Positions 55,407-63,260 of a stretch of 64,000 nucleotides of DNA are shown here, in pieces. Origin of the DNA: Stigmatella aurantiaca (GTDB lineage: Bacteria > Myxococcota > Myxococcia > Myxococcales > Myxococcaceae). Within the stretch, counting starts at the first letter, position 1; each line of letters opens with the position of its first letter. The notes below the pieces were generated by a model that saw only the letters and a list, made by a program, of their open reading frames with translations, made no database searches and was not told the DNA's origin. Made by a program: the position numbers and the translations under genes. The stretch is from positions 78,790 through 142,789 of the forward strand of contig NZ_FOAP01000025.1 of NCBI RefSeq assembly GCF_900109545.1. The letters run 5' to 3'.

Positions 55407-56333
55407 TCAACCGGCGTTCTCCAGCTCGGCCTCGGTGGCTGGCAAGAACCTCACGTCGAGGCGGTAGAGTCCGGTGGGCCCTGCGTTGTTCGAGTCCTCG
55501 GTGTCCAGGTGGAAATAGTAGCGCCCGGGCTCGAGGATGCTGTCGAAGCCGGCCATCACCGAGCTCCCCGCCGAGGAGTAGCTGTTGCAGAGCAGCTCGG
55601 CTCCCTCACACGAGCCCTTGCGGAGGGAGATGGCCGTATCGGCATAGGGGGCACCCAAGCCGTACTCGGGCTCGTTGTTGATCAACACGCGCCGCTTCTG
55701 GTGCAGCTGGAAGGTGAAGACCACGTCGGGGTGCGGGACGCTCGATGTCACCTTCCCGCACCGCAGCGCCGCATCGTCGCTGGCCTCTCGCAGGTCTCCT
55801 TTGAAGATGCCGCCCTCCGGTGGAATCTCATAGGCGGCCTCACACCCATCGTTTCCGGAGACCTCGCGCACCGGCCCGATCGAAGAGCGGAGCGTATAGT
55901 CGACCGCCGAATCCACGAGCAGCGCGTACTCGCCAGGGTCGACCTCCATGAGGATCTGCGGCTCCACGGTGGTGTGGGTCAAGAAGCCGCTCGTGGTGGT
56001 CTTGTCGCACTTGACCGAGGCTCCGCCGCAGCCGCCTTGCTTCAGGTGAAGCGCCGCCGTCGGTCTGCCCTTGCCAAACGAGCGGATCCACACCCGCGAG
56101 CGCTCCGTCGTGGTGAAGGTGTAGACCGCGTCTGGATTGGCGGCCTCGCTGCAGGAGAGCTGGAAGTCATCCTGAAGGCCCTTCATCGAGCCCTCGAAAA
56201 GTCCTCCTCCGGAAGGCAGCGGCGCCGGCGACTCGCAGGTGTCATTGCCCGTGACGTGAGGCACCTCGTCCGTGAGCGAACAGGCGCCGCCTGCGAGAAC
56301 CGGCAGCAGGATGAGAAGGGTGAATCGGAGCAT
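55407..56333 (-). CDS. Lipoprotein with duplicated beta-sandwich domain
   Basis: From ATG 56333 (GAGG upstream) the product has 308 residues. It has a lipoprotein signal (LLPVLAGGAC) and two copies of a roughly 130-residue domain. Each copy begins GND-x-CE (GNDTCESPAPLP; GNDGCEAAYEIP), followed by GGGLFEGS / GGIFKGDL and DAVYTFTTTERSRVWI / DVVFTFQLHQKRRVLI. The pattern resembles bacterial pre-peptidase C-terminal (PPC-like) beta sandwiches. Conserved Cys pairs suggest disulfides. It is the last chromosomal-type gene before the putative integration junction. Confidence 0.75.
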   Translation of the reverse strand: MLRFTLLILLPVLAGGACSLTDEVPHVTGNDTCESPAPLPSGGGLFEGSMKGLQDDFQLSCSEAANPDAVYTFTTTERSRVWIRSFGKGRPTAALHLKQGGCGGASVKCDKTTTSGFLTHTTVEPQILMEVDPGEYALLVDSAVDYTLRSSIGPVREVSGNDGCEAAYEIPPEGGIFKGDLREASDDAALRCGKVTSSVPHPDVVFTFQLHQKRRVLINNEPEYGLGAPYADTAISLRKGSCEGAELLCNSYSSAGSSVMAGFDSILEPGRYYFHLDTEDSNNAGPTGLYRLDVRFLPATEAELENAG

Positions 56334-56466
56334 GCGGGGTCCTCGAAAGAGAGGCATATGGAGCTTTGACCGCAGCGCTGAGGTTCGGATCGGCCCACTC
56401 TCCAAAAGAGAAGGCGCTCTCTGGGACATCCCAGCACTTCTCCCTTCCCACCTGAAATGAGCGGAG

Positions 56467-56497
56467 TGGAGGCGGCGGGAATCGAACCCGCTCCGGA
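56467..56497 (-). other. 3' end fragment of a tmRNA (or tRNA) gene; probable attachment site
   Basis: On the minus strand a perfect T-arm GCGGG-TTCGATT-CCCGC (56491-56475) is followed by the acceptor strand CGCCTCC (56474-56468) and discriminator A (56467). The matching 5' acceptor strand (GGGGGCG or GGAGGCG) is not found upstream, so only the 3' end is present. The acceptor with U opposite a would-be G3 and an A discriminator fits the alanine identity of tmRNA. CCA is not encoded. tmRNA and tRNA 3' ends are frequent phage integration sites. Confidence 0.6.
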
Positions 56498-56840
56498 CGG
56501 TGCGAAACTCCCAGCGGAATCGCGCCCTTACCTCGTAACCGCCCGGAACGACTTGGATTTGGTATCCCGCCGCGTCCCATGCAATCCCGCCCTGTTCCAG
56601 CCTGTTCCGCACTCTCACGCGACATAGACGCAACATGGCGGAGAGGGGCGGCCATAGGGAGCGCCGTGCGGTGGGAGTTCCTATAGGCTGCTAATACGAC
56701 TTGGTCGCTTCGGATGCTCACCCATGGCGATTCATCTTGGGAAATCGCTGGGTTCCCGACGGAAGTGCCCGAGTAATACTAACGCTACCTACCAAAATTG
56801 GATCGACCCTCAATGAACACAGAGGAATGGGCCTATAGCG
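56498..56840. other. Gene-free, AT-richer junction region
   Basis: No open frame with coding character or Shine-Dalgarno is seen. There is no tmRNA body (no resume codon or tag frame that I can recognise). Base composition drifts towards AT from about 56680. This is probably element DNA between the attachment site and the first gene. Confidence 0.5.
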
Positions 56841-57206
56841 TTAGTTGCAGCGATAGCCAATGTTACAGCCGTTCAGGTACCAAGCGTCGATGATGCGTTC
56901 GACATGGGTTTGCCCCTTTGCCAAGCTGACGTTCTTCGTAACGTTGGTCGGGCGCCAGTTCGCCACGCGCGTCATGTTGGGGAATCGCTCCGGCAGCAAC
57001 AGGATAAGAGTCACCGAAGCAGCCTCCACGCCAACCAGAGTAATGACTCGCGGCACAGTGAAGTCGTTATTCGGGTTCGTATACTCCTCCCATGTGGCAC
57101 GGACTCGCCCGCCACACAACAGGGTCTTGTCTAGAAGCGGTTGAATGTCCTGCTTGAACTCGTTGGCTCGGCTCCACCCTTCAGGAATCACAATCTCAGC
57201 GGTCAT
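56841..57206 (-). CDS. Orphan hypothetical protein in AT-rich DNA
   Basis: The product has 121 residues from ATG 57206, preceded by GGAGGGG on the minus strand, a strong ribosome site that supports a real gene. The sequence is predicted mixed alpha/beta (VTLILLLPERFP strand and turn) with a short C-terminus carrying two Cys (NGCNIGYRCN). It has no signal peptide and no recognised family. Codons are much less GC-rich than in neighbours, suggesting recent transfer. It may be a phage or island accessory gene. Confidence 0.55.
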   Translation of the reverse strand: MTAEIVIPEGWSRANEFKQDIQPLLDKTLLCGGRVRATWEEYTNPNNDFTVPRVITLVGVEAASVTLILLLPERFPNMTRVANWRPTNVTKNVSLAKGQTHVERIIDAWYLNGCNIGYRCN

Positions 57207-57631
57207 CGCCCCTCCAATGAGCTAGGTTACAATGGCAACGCTAAACCACGAATGCCTTTGTTCGCAACAGCGAAATTTGCTTCAAGCTAGCTCACCGACA
57301 GCAGGCCCCCACATCACATGGCGACGCCAAATGCAGTGCGCGGCCCTAGGCACAGACGTTGAGTGCGGGAAGCGCGCCTATGACGTCCTACTGCACTCTA
57401 TATCTTCTGTAGACCTTTGGAGACTCATCTCGTCAGCCCCTATTGCATATATTTCCATAGCTCACAGATAAATCAGCCTTCGCCTCGATTCCATGGCTTC
57501 GGCCACACTGAGTGCGCCTATTACGAAAAAGATTCGGAGCGCTCTCCCGTGGGAAGAGGCGCCCCAAGAGGTCTTTTTGTTAGCCGCTCAGGGCCCCCCT
57601 TTAAACCTCGAGGCTCAGCACGGGCGGCCTG
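57207..57631. other. AT-richer gap without a supported gene
   Basis: Only short open frames without ribosome sites are present (for example 57232-57471 on plus). The composition is AT-richer than the chromosome. I see no hairpin, repeat or RNA gene. Confidence 0.5.
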
Positions 57632-58780
57632 CTACTTGGCCGTGGTGACTTCGTGGACCCGCCTTTTCGGCAGGGCGCTATCCAGGCCCGTGTTGGCCAT
57701 GTGGTTCCCAGCCTCGTTCATGACGCGCGTGACTTCCTTGATCGCATCGTCAGGGCTGAAAGCCATCTCCCCCAGCCAATGCCGCAGATCGACCACCAGT
57801 TCCCCGGCCGTCTGGTAGCGCTTGCTCAGCGAGGGATGAAGGAGCCTGTGGAGCGTCATGCGCAGTCCTTCCGGGAGACTGGCCGTCGCGCGCTCGACAT
57901 CCGCTTCCGTGTAGGTCGCCGCGCGCCAGATTGCATCCTCCAGAAGGCGCGAGCCCTTCGAAAGCCGAGCCCGTTTGATGGACCGCTTGACTCGGCGGAG
58001 CTTCGTCGCGGAGAGGGACACCTTGACCTCGGCGGTCAGAGAGTCCGGCGCATCGAGCAGGTTTTTCCCGGTAGACAGTTCGAGCAAGGTCATCCCCAGG
58101 GAGAAGAGATCCGCTCGCGCATCAACGCGCTTGCCCAGGATCATTTCCGGCGAGGAGTAGAAACCATCCCCGTTCAAGCGTCGGACGGTGGAGGGAATGC
58201 GTCCCGGTAGGGCGGAGAGGGAAAGACCGAAGTCCGAGACTCGGATCATGCCGTTCCATTCCAGGTAGATGTGATCCGGATCGATGGACCGGTGAACGAT
58301 GTTCAAAGGGCACCCCTGCTCGTCCTTTGCCGCGTGCGCGTACTCCAACACGTCCGCCACCCGGGCACCGATATACATGGTGAATTGCGGCGTGTACCAA
58401 TGGCGGCACTCCCCCACAAGGTTGATGAGGGTGCTCAGCGTGTTGCCGCGTGGATAGTCGGTGATGACGTACCAAGTCCCTTCGGTCTTCTTCAAACCGT
58501 GGACCCGATGGACCCCAGGGTGTTCAAGGTGCTTGGCCAAGCGCACCTGCTCTTCGAGCTTCGCCCTTGCGCGCAGGAGCTTCGTGATCGGAAGGCTGCT
58601 CGAACCGCCTACTGCGCTGAGCAGAACCTTGTCCTTCGTCTGTTCGCTGATGCGCTGCCGTGCAATTAAGCGGCTGACCCCGCGTTCATCGACCCCCAAG
58701 TCTTCGCGCACCTCGTACTGAATGCCGTCCAGTTCGAAGAGAACCGCCCCCTTCGGAACACCGAAAACGCCCTTCGTCAT
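57632..58780 (-). CDS. Ser/Thr protein pseudokinase
   Basis: The product has 382 residues from ATG 58780, with GGAGGGA at a good distance. The fold is a Hanks-type kinase: hinge ITDYPRGNTLSTLI, DFGLS at about 183, SPEMILGKRVDARADLFSLGMTLLEL and the C-lobe. But the catalytic loop reads HRSIDPDHIY, with Ser165 instead of the HRD Asp. The glycine-rich loop (EDLGVDERGVSRL) and the VAIK Lys are not recognisable. It should be catalytically dead and may act as a scaffold or allosteric partner. It lies 158 bp downstream of an intact kinase gene on the same strand. Confidence 0.8.
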   Translation of the reverse strand: MTKGVFGVPKGAVLFELDGIQYEVREDLGVDERGVSRLIARQRISEQTKDKVLLSAVGGSSSLPITKLLRARAKLEEQVRLAKHLEHPGVHRVHGLKKTEGTWYVITDYPRGNTLSTLINLVGECRHWYTPQFTMYIGARVADVLEYAHAAKDEQGCPLNIVHRSIDPDHIYLEWNGMIRVSDFGLSLSALPGRIPSTVRRLNGDGFYSSPEMILGKRVDARADLFSLGMTLLELSTGKNLLDAPDSLTAEVKVSLSATKLRRVKRSIKRARLSKGSRLLEDAIWRAATYTEADVERATASLPEGLRMTLHRLLHPSLSKRYQTAGELVVDLRHWLGEMAFSPDDAIKEVTRVMNEAGNHMANTGLDSALPKRRVHEVTTAK

Positions 58781-58938
58781 GTTCGTCCCTCCGCTCGCGC
58801 GGCACCAAGCCGACGCAAAGTAGAGGAATACTACCCGCAGGATTGGGCGAAAAGGAACTACCCCCGAGGTGAGAAGCTGTCGCGCGTGCGGAAGCGTGAC
58901 GAGCAGGCGGCTACCCGTCACGTCCTGACGCCCGGGAG

Positions 58939-60690
58939 TCAGGGCCAGCGATCCACGACTGTGCCCACATTGAAATTGCCAGCTTGCACGCGGCCGTCCT
59001 TGAACCCGTAGGAACGGCTCTCCACCACGAAGCAAACAGGTCTCTCGTCCTGCCCAGGGAGCTTCACACGATCGTACCGGATGACCAGCGCCGGCCCGTC
59101 AGAGCGGCCCATCTTGTCGGAGAGGTAGTAAGCCTTGCCGTAAAAGCGTGTTCCGGGGGGCGCCACTTCGAGCTGTCTCCGGTCGAGCCCCTCCATTTTC
59201 GGGACGACCCCCACCACGTCAGAGCCGGCGGTGAACCAAATCTTCCCCTCGATGTTGTGCCGGTCGTCGAGCACGAGGTCGAAGCGGTCGCCGTCCTCCC
59301 AGTGAAGCTCTTTCACCATGGCACGCGCGGCCCCAGAGGGGCAGGTGAAGGACTCGGGGCGAATTTGAGAGCCAGGGCAGCCAGCCGCCAGGGCCGCGAC
59401 GAGCGACATCGCGGCGCACTCGGCAGCGCTAAACCCCTTCTGTACGCGCATGGGGAGCCTCTGGGATGGAATTTCAGGTGTCGTCTTCACGGTGGAATCT
59501 TCCTTCTGGCCAGCATCCGTCGCCGGGGGGAGAACCATCGGCACGGGGCTCGGGAGGGACATATCAAGAGGGGATGTCATCGGCGGCGTGGAATGTTCCG
59601 AAGGCGAGGCGGGAACGTCTCCACAAGCCCGCCAGAAGGTCACAGCCGCGGCCAGGGCCATCACCAGCGCCGTGCCTACGGTCAGCGTCTTCCTCGTTAC
59701 CTTGCGCGGCGTAGGGCTCTTGGGAGGCACTCCGGGGGGGACTCCAGGGAGCCCGTCAGACTCGGAAGGCTCGGCCAGCATCTGCTCGGAGGGGGCATGG
59801 GCGGGCACCATGTACTCGGCTCCCGAGCGCTCCAAGTGCTCTTCCAGCTCGCGACGGAGGGCTTCCGCGTCCACGGGGCGCCTGGAGGGCTCCCGGGAAA
59901 GAATCTTCTCGACCAGTTCGCTGAGCGACTCGGGGATCCGGGGGTTCACGTCGAATGCCGGTGGGGGCGGCATCTGGAGGTTCAAGGGCTTGCGCATGTA
60001 GTAGTGCGTCGGCCACGGATCCGTCAGCAGCTCATAAAGCATGGCCCCAAGTGCGAAAATCTCGTCGGCCACCTTGAAGGTATACCGCGCCCGGTGATCA
60101 TTCTTGTTCTCATTTAAGAACTTGAACTGCTCGGGTGCTCGAAAGCGCTCTGTGCCCGGGGGCAACCCTTCTTCCGTGAGATCTTCGGCCAGCGCGTAGG
60201 TCGCGCAACCAAAGTCGATGATGACGGGCTCCCCATCGCTCTTCCGGATCAGGACGTTGACCAGCTTCAAATCCCGGTGGAGAACGCCGCGCCTATGCAT
60301 GTATGAGAGCGCCGAAGCGAGCTTGACGAAGACTCGCAAGATCTCGTGAATAGTGGGGTGTTTGAGTTCCTTCCACTCCGCCAGCGTCCAGCCATCCACG
60401 TATTCGAGCGCAAGATACATGTTTCCGGCTTCCGCGTACCCGTACCCCCGGTGCCGGATAATGTTAGGGTGGTCCAGCATGAGAAGCGTTGTGGCCTCAC
60501 GCACCATCCGGTCATGAGTCTGTTTGTCATCCCCGCTGGCTTCACGGTGTCGCGCCACCTTGAGCGCATAGGGCTTTCCGCTCTTCTCGACAAGGTAGAC
60601 GATAGCAAAACCACCGTCGCCGAGTTCCTGCGAAACGTGCCAACCGTCAACGACAGCGTCAGACGTTGGTCTAAATTGGTTCGGTGTCAT
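58939..60690 (-). CDS. Transmembrane Ser/Thr protein kinase
   Basis: The product has 583 residues. The cytoplasmic kinase domain (about 15-285) is intact: loop LGDGGFAIVYLV, Lys44 in ALKVA, HRDLKLVN (Asp140; the usual Pro after Lys is Leu), IIDFGCAT and RAPEQ. A Pro-rich linker leads to one transmembrane helix (about 333-352) and an extracytoplasmic region of about 230 residues with a few Cys that matches no family I know. It is probably a receptor kinase. Its ATG overlaps the DUF2381 stop by 4 bp, so the two are made together. Confidence 0.88.
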   Translation of the reverse strand: MTPNQFRPTSDAVVDGWHVSQELGDGGFAIVYLVEKSGKPYALKVARHREASGDDKQTHDRMVREATTLLMLDHPNIIRHRGYGYAEAGNMYLALEYVDGWTLAEWKELKHPTIHEILRVFVKLASALSYMHRRGVLHRDLKLVNVLIRKSDGEPVIIDFGCATYALAEDLTEEGLPPGTERFRAPEQFKFLNENKNDHRARYTFKVADEIFALGAMLYELLTDPWPTHYYMRKPLNLQMPPPPAFDVNPRIPESLSELVEKILSREPSRRPVDAEALRRELEEHLERSGAEYMVPAHAPSEQMLAEPSESDGLPGVPPGVPPKSPTPRKVTRKTLTVGTALVMALAAAVTFWRACGDVPASPSEHSTPPMTSPLDMSLPSPVPMVLPPATDAGQKEDSTVKTTPEIPSQRLPMRVQKGFSAAECAAMSLVAALAAGCPGSQIRPESFTCPSGAARAMVKELHWEDGDRFDLVLDDRHNIEGKIWFTAGSDVVGVVPKMEGLDRRQLEVAPPGTRFYGKAYYLSDKMGRSDGPALVIRYDRVKLPGQDERPVCFVVESRSYGFKDGRVQAGNFNVGTVVDRWP

Positions 60691-61556
60691 GGAGTCCCCT
60701 CCATTCCAAATTTGGGGAAACGCACATCCGGAACGATCAGGTTGCGTCCATCGCTTCCAATCAGTTCCAGCGCAAAAACCTTGTCCGCGCTCAGCTTTGG
60801 CATGTCCACTACGGCAAGCACCCGGCGAGAAGCACCCGGCTTGATTACCTCTGCACCGTCCACCACGAGCCGCGCCCTCAGTTTCAAACCTGAAGGCCCC
60901 GTGAAAGTTGCCTCTCGCGGTATCCACGCGGGATGCTCAAAGTGATTCCTAACCTTGAGTGAGACCAGCGCCCATCCATTCCCGAGATAGAAGAGCCCCG
61001 AGGTTGTTTTAAATCCCTGTTCCTCATCTACGACATCCTTGACCGGCGTGACCGATACACCCGTCTTGCCCACGTACCCAAGCAACACGAAATCCTCCGG
61101 GAGCGGCATCCGAGGCTGAGCTTCGGTCGGGCAAGGCGTCGCGGGCGGGTCGGGGCGCTGGACGTCGATCCGGGCGTCCACTTCCGTGGGGTCTGTCACG
61201 AGCACGAAGGCGGCCCGTGACGGCGCCCTCCCATCGGCGAAGAATACCCCGATCTCGTGGCGCTCGCCTTCCTTGAGGTCCGTGACGGCTTGGACGATCA
61301 CCGAGAGTGCTCCGGTGTCCAGCACGCGGATCCGGGACTCATCGAAGGTGAGGGTCTTCGTCTGGATCGGTGCGGGGAAGAAGAGCAGCGTCGGATTATC
61401 CCCCGCGACGTGAACCTCGGGGAGCGGCTCGGTAGGGCTGCTTGCGAGGGTGACAGCCCGCGTGCGCTCGACGCGCCCCCCATGCGTCGGCTCGGCCCGC
61501 GCTACAGCTCCCCAGAATAGCGCGAGCGCCAGGGACAATCTAAGCGGTTGGAACAA
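60687..61556 (-). CDS. DUF2381 (TIGR02268-type) exported protein
   Basis: The product has 289 residues from a TTG start at 61556; AGGAGGT lies 9 nt upstream on the minus strand. A signal peptide ends near ARAEP. The mature protein is beta-rich and matches the Myxococcus paralogous family DUF2381/TIGR02268, known to me as periplasmic proteins often encoded beside Ser/Thr kinases. It is translationally coupled to the transmembrane kinase downstream, so it is probably the ligand-binding or sensor partner of that kinase's outer domain. Confidence 0.75.
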   Translation of the reverse strand: MFQPLRLSLALALFWGAVARAEPTHGGRVERTRAVTLASSPTEPLPEVHVAGDNPTLLFFPAPIQTKTLTFDESRIRVLDTGALSVIVQAVTDLKEGERHEIGVFFADGRAPSRAAFVLVTDPTEVDARIDVQRPDPPATPCPTEAQPRMPLPEDFVLLGYVGKTGVSVTPVKDVVDEEQGFKTTSGLFYLGNGWALVSLKVRNHFEHPAWIPREATFTGPSGLKLRARLVVDGAEVIKPGASRRVLAVVDMPKLSADKVFALELIGSDGRNLIVPDVRFPKFGMEGTP

Positions 61557-61570
61557 GGATGCGTGACCTC

Positions 61571-62165
61571 CTAGATTGCCACGCTACCATCGCAGGCGCC
61601 CGCGCAGGGGAACGAAGCCGCGGCTCGGGGGCTGCGGAGGAGTCCTACCGGTACCTTGCCGCCCCACAGGAAGGCGCCCCCAACAAGCGGCACGCTGTCA
61701 GCGGCAACCGGGCCGGTGGGCAGTGGGCAGGAGAGCAGCTCGTTCTCCCAGCCACCTGGGCGGCCCTGCATCCAGTCGGGAGCCAGTGTGCGGCCCGCCC
61801 CTACCGCGATCGCCCGACAGTTCCCTTCACGTCCGGCCCTGACGTGGACGCCCGGCCGGTGCGAGTGTCCAAAGGCGACCGTGAGCCCGGGACCTCCCCA
61901 GTCGTCGGCGCCCTTCGCGGCATGGTGCTTGGGGCGCATCTCCGCGACCTGGTGGCCATGTAGAAGCCGCAGGTTCCCGCGCTTGAGCGGCTGTGACTTC
62001 TCGGGCACCCACTCGACCCCCAGCGCGTCGAAGTCGAGGTCTTAGGCGAAGCGCTCCCAGAACCCGGAGACCAAAGACGGGGCGCTTCGGGAGAGCCTCC
62101 AACACGGTGGGCTTCGCACGGGGGCAGGTCTTCCGCATGAACCGTACGACCTGCCCCGGTGTCAC
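61571..62165 (-). pseudogene. Broken phage-type metallophosphoesterase
   Basis: The C-terminal part of a calcineurin-like phosphoesterase is readable in one frame: NLRLLHGHQ (about 61945) and FGHSHRPG (metal-binding GHxH), then a Trp/Gly-rich end. Upstream the same frame has an in-frame TAA inside FWERFA*DLDFDALGVEW at about 62042. The preceding conserved stretch (VVRFMRKTCPRAKPTVLE) is in another frame, so at least one frameshift exists as well. Such enzymes occur in phage head and packaging modules. It lies directly after the capsid gene. Confidence 0.7.
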
Positions 62166-62174
62166 GCCGTCGGT

Positions 62175-63260
62175 TTAGTAGGTGATCGAACTGAACGCCT
62201 TCGGCTGGCGTAGCTTGAAGTCGGCCTTCACGATCGCGCGGATGGTCGTCTCGTCGTACTCGGCGCGGGTGTCGTGCTCGGAGAGGCTCAACTCCTCGTC
62301 GATCCCATAGATGAATTGGCGCCAGTCGGCACAGAACGTGATCCGCGTTACCGGGACGCGCGTTGTCATCACGAAGGGGAAGCCACGGATCGTCCCTTTG
62401 TCGAGCATCTCCTGACGGAAGATGAAGAGGCCTGAATCCTTGAGCTGCATCAGCGCGGTCGCCCGGGTCGGGTGGATGGCCCATGCAGCGGCGCCCATGC
62501 GAACGTGCGCCGTCATCGGCAGTTCGACCGCCTTGTCGATGTCGGCGAGGTAGGCCGCAGCGGTCGTGCCGGTGTTCGCAAAGGTGTGAGCGCTGCCGAG
62601 CTGCACGAAGAGACCCTTCGGCGTGGCTCCCGTGCCGTCACCGTTGAACCCGGCGTCGTCGAGCCCATCGGCCACGGTGGCGCGGAGGTCCTCGCCCACG
62701 CCCGCGTCACCGACCCCCGGCGTGCGCAGAAGCTCGTTGCTGATATCGGTCAGCACCATCCCCTTGTGTGCCTTGAGCACAAGCTTCCCGTACTTCGGGC
62801 CGCTCTTCGGGACGGTCTCCCCCTCGCCCACCCACTTGAAGACCGAAGTCGCCGTCTGCGTGCCCATGTGCAACTCGCCCTTGAATGGCTGGGTTCGCAC
62901 ACCGAGCTTGAGCAGGGCCGCGTCGGGCCGCAGGAACTCGATCACCTCACCGCTCTGCTGGATGGGCACGAGCACGCCTGCCGAGTCGAACTTGGTGAGC
63001 TGAACCGCCTTTTGCACGTCGGCATTGCCGAAGCGCTTCGCGGCGTCGAGCAACTCGGCCGTGCCCGTGCGGCGCCCCAAGGCGACGGCGCTCTTCGTGA
63101 ACGCGCCGAAGTTCGCGACGCTCGCGTACACGCTGCCCTCGCGCGTCGCCCTGTCTGTCCCCACGCGGCCTGGAGCGCTGCGCGTTGCGGAATCGACCAA
63201 CTCCCGCGCCACCTCTGGGCCCAGCGCCTTCACCATCTCTGCAATCTGATTACGAGTCAT
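62175..63260 (-). CDS. HK97-fold phage major capsid protein
   Basis: The product has 361 residues. An N-terminal helical delta-like region (about 1-70) is followed by the HK97 coat core: VLVPIQQSGEVIEFLRP, FKWVGEGETVPKSGPKYGKLVL, GMVLTDISNELLR (spine helix), GDGTGATPKGLF, and the A-domain end SEHDTRAEYDETTIRAIVKADFKLRQPKAF. It forms the icosahedral head shell. Its ATG overlaps the prohead protease stop by 4 bp, the usual phage order. The reading frame is intact. Confidence 0.92.
   Translation of the reverse strand: MTRNQIAEMVKALGPEVARELVDSATRSAPGRVGTDRATREGSVYASVANFGAFTKSAVALGRRTGTAELLDAAKRFGNADVQKAVQLTKFDSAGVLVPIQQSGEVIEFLRPDAALLKLGVRTQPFKGELHMGTQTATSVFKWVGEGETVPKSGPKYGKLVLKAHKGMVLTDISNELLRTPGVGDAGVGEDLRATVADGLDDAGFNGDGTGATPKGLFVQLGSAHTFANTGTTAAAYLADIDKAVELPMTAHVRMGAAAWAIHPTRATALMQLKDSGLFIFRQEMLDKGTIRGFPFVMTTRVPVTRITFCADWRQFIYGIDEELSLSEHDTRAEYDETTIRAIVKADFKLRQPKAFSSITY

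Noticed and set aside
56467..56840. A complete tmRNA gene
   Set aside because: Only the T-arm and acceptor 3' strand are recognisable. No partner 5' acceptor strand and no tag reading frame are found upstream on the minus strand.
57232..57471. 79-codon open frame on plus in the AT-rich gap
   Set aside because: No ribosome site, no protein-like pattern and no neighbour in the same unit.
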